This document shows positions 4,825-5,079 of a stretch of DNA of 5,079 nucleotides, piece after piece. Location of the stretch: assembly GCA_028293365.1 (NCBI GenBank), contig JAQGOX010000111.1, forward strand, positions 1 to 5,079. The letters are read 5' to 3'. Under the pieces are notes generated by a model that worked only from the letters and a program-made list of their open reading frames with translations, did no database searches and was not told the DNA's origin. Each line of letters begins with the position of its first letter. Position 1 is the stretch's first letter. Made by a program: the position numbers and the translations under genes. The DNA comes from Verrucomicrobiales bacterium. GTDB lineage: Bacteria; Verrucomicrobiota; Verrucomicrobiia; Limisphaerales; SXQI01.

Positions 4825-5079
4825 CTGAAAAAGCTGCGTTGCCTGATTCTGGCCTGTTTTTGTGCCACCGTTGCTGGGGCTTCGACGACCGCCAATCGAG
4901 TCACCAATCTCGACGAGAACGACCCATTCTACCCATCCCTCGCATTTCCCAAGCTCACCACTCCCCAATGGATTGGTGAAACCAATGTGGAAGCGGCGAT
5001 TATTCTCGCAATCGACGACATGCGTGACACCGCTAAGTCTGAAACCTGGTTGCGACCAGGAGCTCGGAAGAGCGTCGGG
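4825..5079 (+). CDS. Secreted polysaccharide-deacetylase-like protein, N-terminal part (cut at right edge)
   Basis: The frame runs open from 4738 to the window end. Residues from 4825 read as a signal peptide: KKLR, then a hydrophobic CLILACFCATVAGA stretch with a likely cleavage after AGA. The mature part carries NRVTNLDENDPFYPSLAFPK, then LTTPQWIGE, then VEAAIILAIDDMRDTAKSE. I recognise this pattern from Verrucomicrobiota proteins related to polysaccharide deacetylases; the DD of LAIDDM would correspond to the metal-binding NodB motif 1 (usually TFDDG). No ATG, GTG or TTG occurs in frame after the upstream stop at 4735-4737. CTG 4825, directly before AAA AAG, is the best start, one base from ATG. 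The final residues after LRP (about 5059 on) come from adapter-like sequence and should not be trusted. It is divergent from vapB. Family assignment is from memory. Confidence 0.68.
   Translation, partial: MKKLRCLILACFCATVAGASTTANRVTNLDENDPFYPSLAFPKLTTPQWIGETNVEAAIILAIDDMRDTAKSETWLRPGARKSVG
5061..5079. other. Probable Illumina adapter remnant at contig end
   Basis: The last 19 bases match the start of the common TruSeq read-through adapter (AGATCGGAAGAGCGTCGTG) at 17 of 19 positions, with 14 identical bases in a row (TCGGAAGAGCGTCG, 5064-5077). The position at the very end of the sequence supports an artefact over genuine DNA. Confidence 0.8.

Noticed and set aside
4734..4979. Plus-strand ORF of 81 residues with an ATG at 4734
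   Set aside because: It is out of frame with the signal peptide and the recognisable deacetylase-like sequence. Its ATG lies in the vapB operator.

Overview
The window looks like one short contig from a Verrucomicrobiota bacterium, probably of the Pedosphaera type and probably from an environmental assembly. This assignment rests on recognising protein styles: the left-edge protein, the secreted six-hairpin enzyme and the right-edge deacetylase-like protein all resemble families I associate with that phylum. The large GC-rich gap with hairpin-bearing repeats fits too. No rRNA, tRNA or CRISPR array was seen. The last 19 bases closely resemble a sequencing adapter, so the right edge is probably a true contig end.

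Layout. (1) 3-479, plus strand: the C-terminal part of a protein cut by the left edge. (2) 550-2502, minus strand, convergent with it: a complete 650-residue secreted protein of the six-hairpin glycosidase type. (3) 2503-4097: about 1.6 kb without a convincing gene. It holds a pair of ~103 bp direct repeats (one with an added inverted arm), a perfect 7 bp hairpin inside a pair of tiny overlapping ORFs, a TGTGT array spaced at about one helical turn, a second GTGTG cluster, a run of short hairpins bracketed by a 19 bp direct repeat, and a boxA-like sequence. (4) 4098-4722, minus strand: a VapBC toxin-antitoxin operon with a strong promoter candidate and a near-perfect inverted repeat over the antitoxin start. 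(5) 4825-5079, plus strand, divergent from vapB: the N-terminal part of a secreted polysaccharide-deacetylase-like protein, without an ATG/GTG/TTG start and running into the adapter-like bases.

How the genes fit together. The glycosidase-like protein and the deacetylase-like protein are both predicted to be exported and could both act on polysaccharides, but they lie 2.3 kb apart on opposite strands with a toxin-antitoxin unit between them, so they are not an operon. VapBC is self-contained and autoregulated by design. I found no clearly new multi-gene system. The least explained material is the noncoding block 3260-3760, where helically spaced GTGTG motifs lie beside a dense hairpin run.
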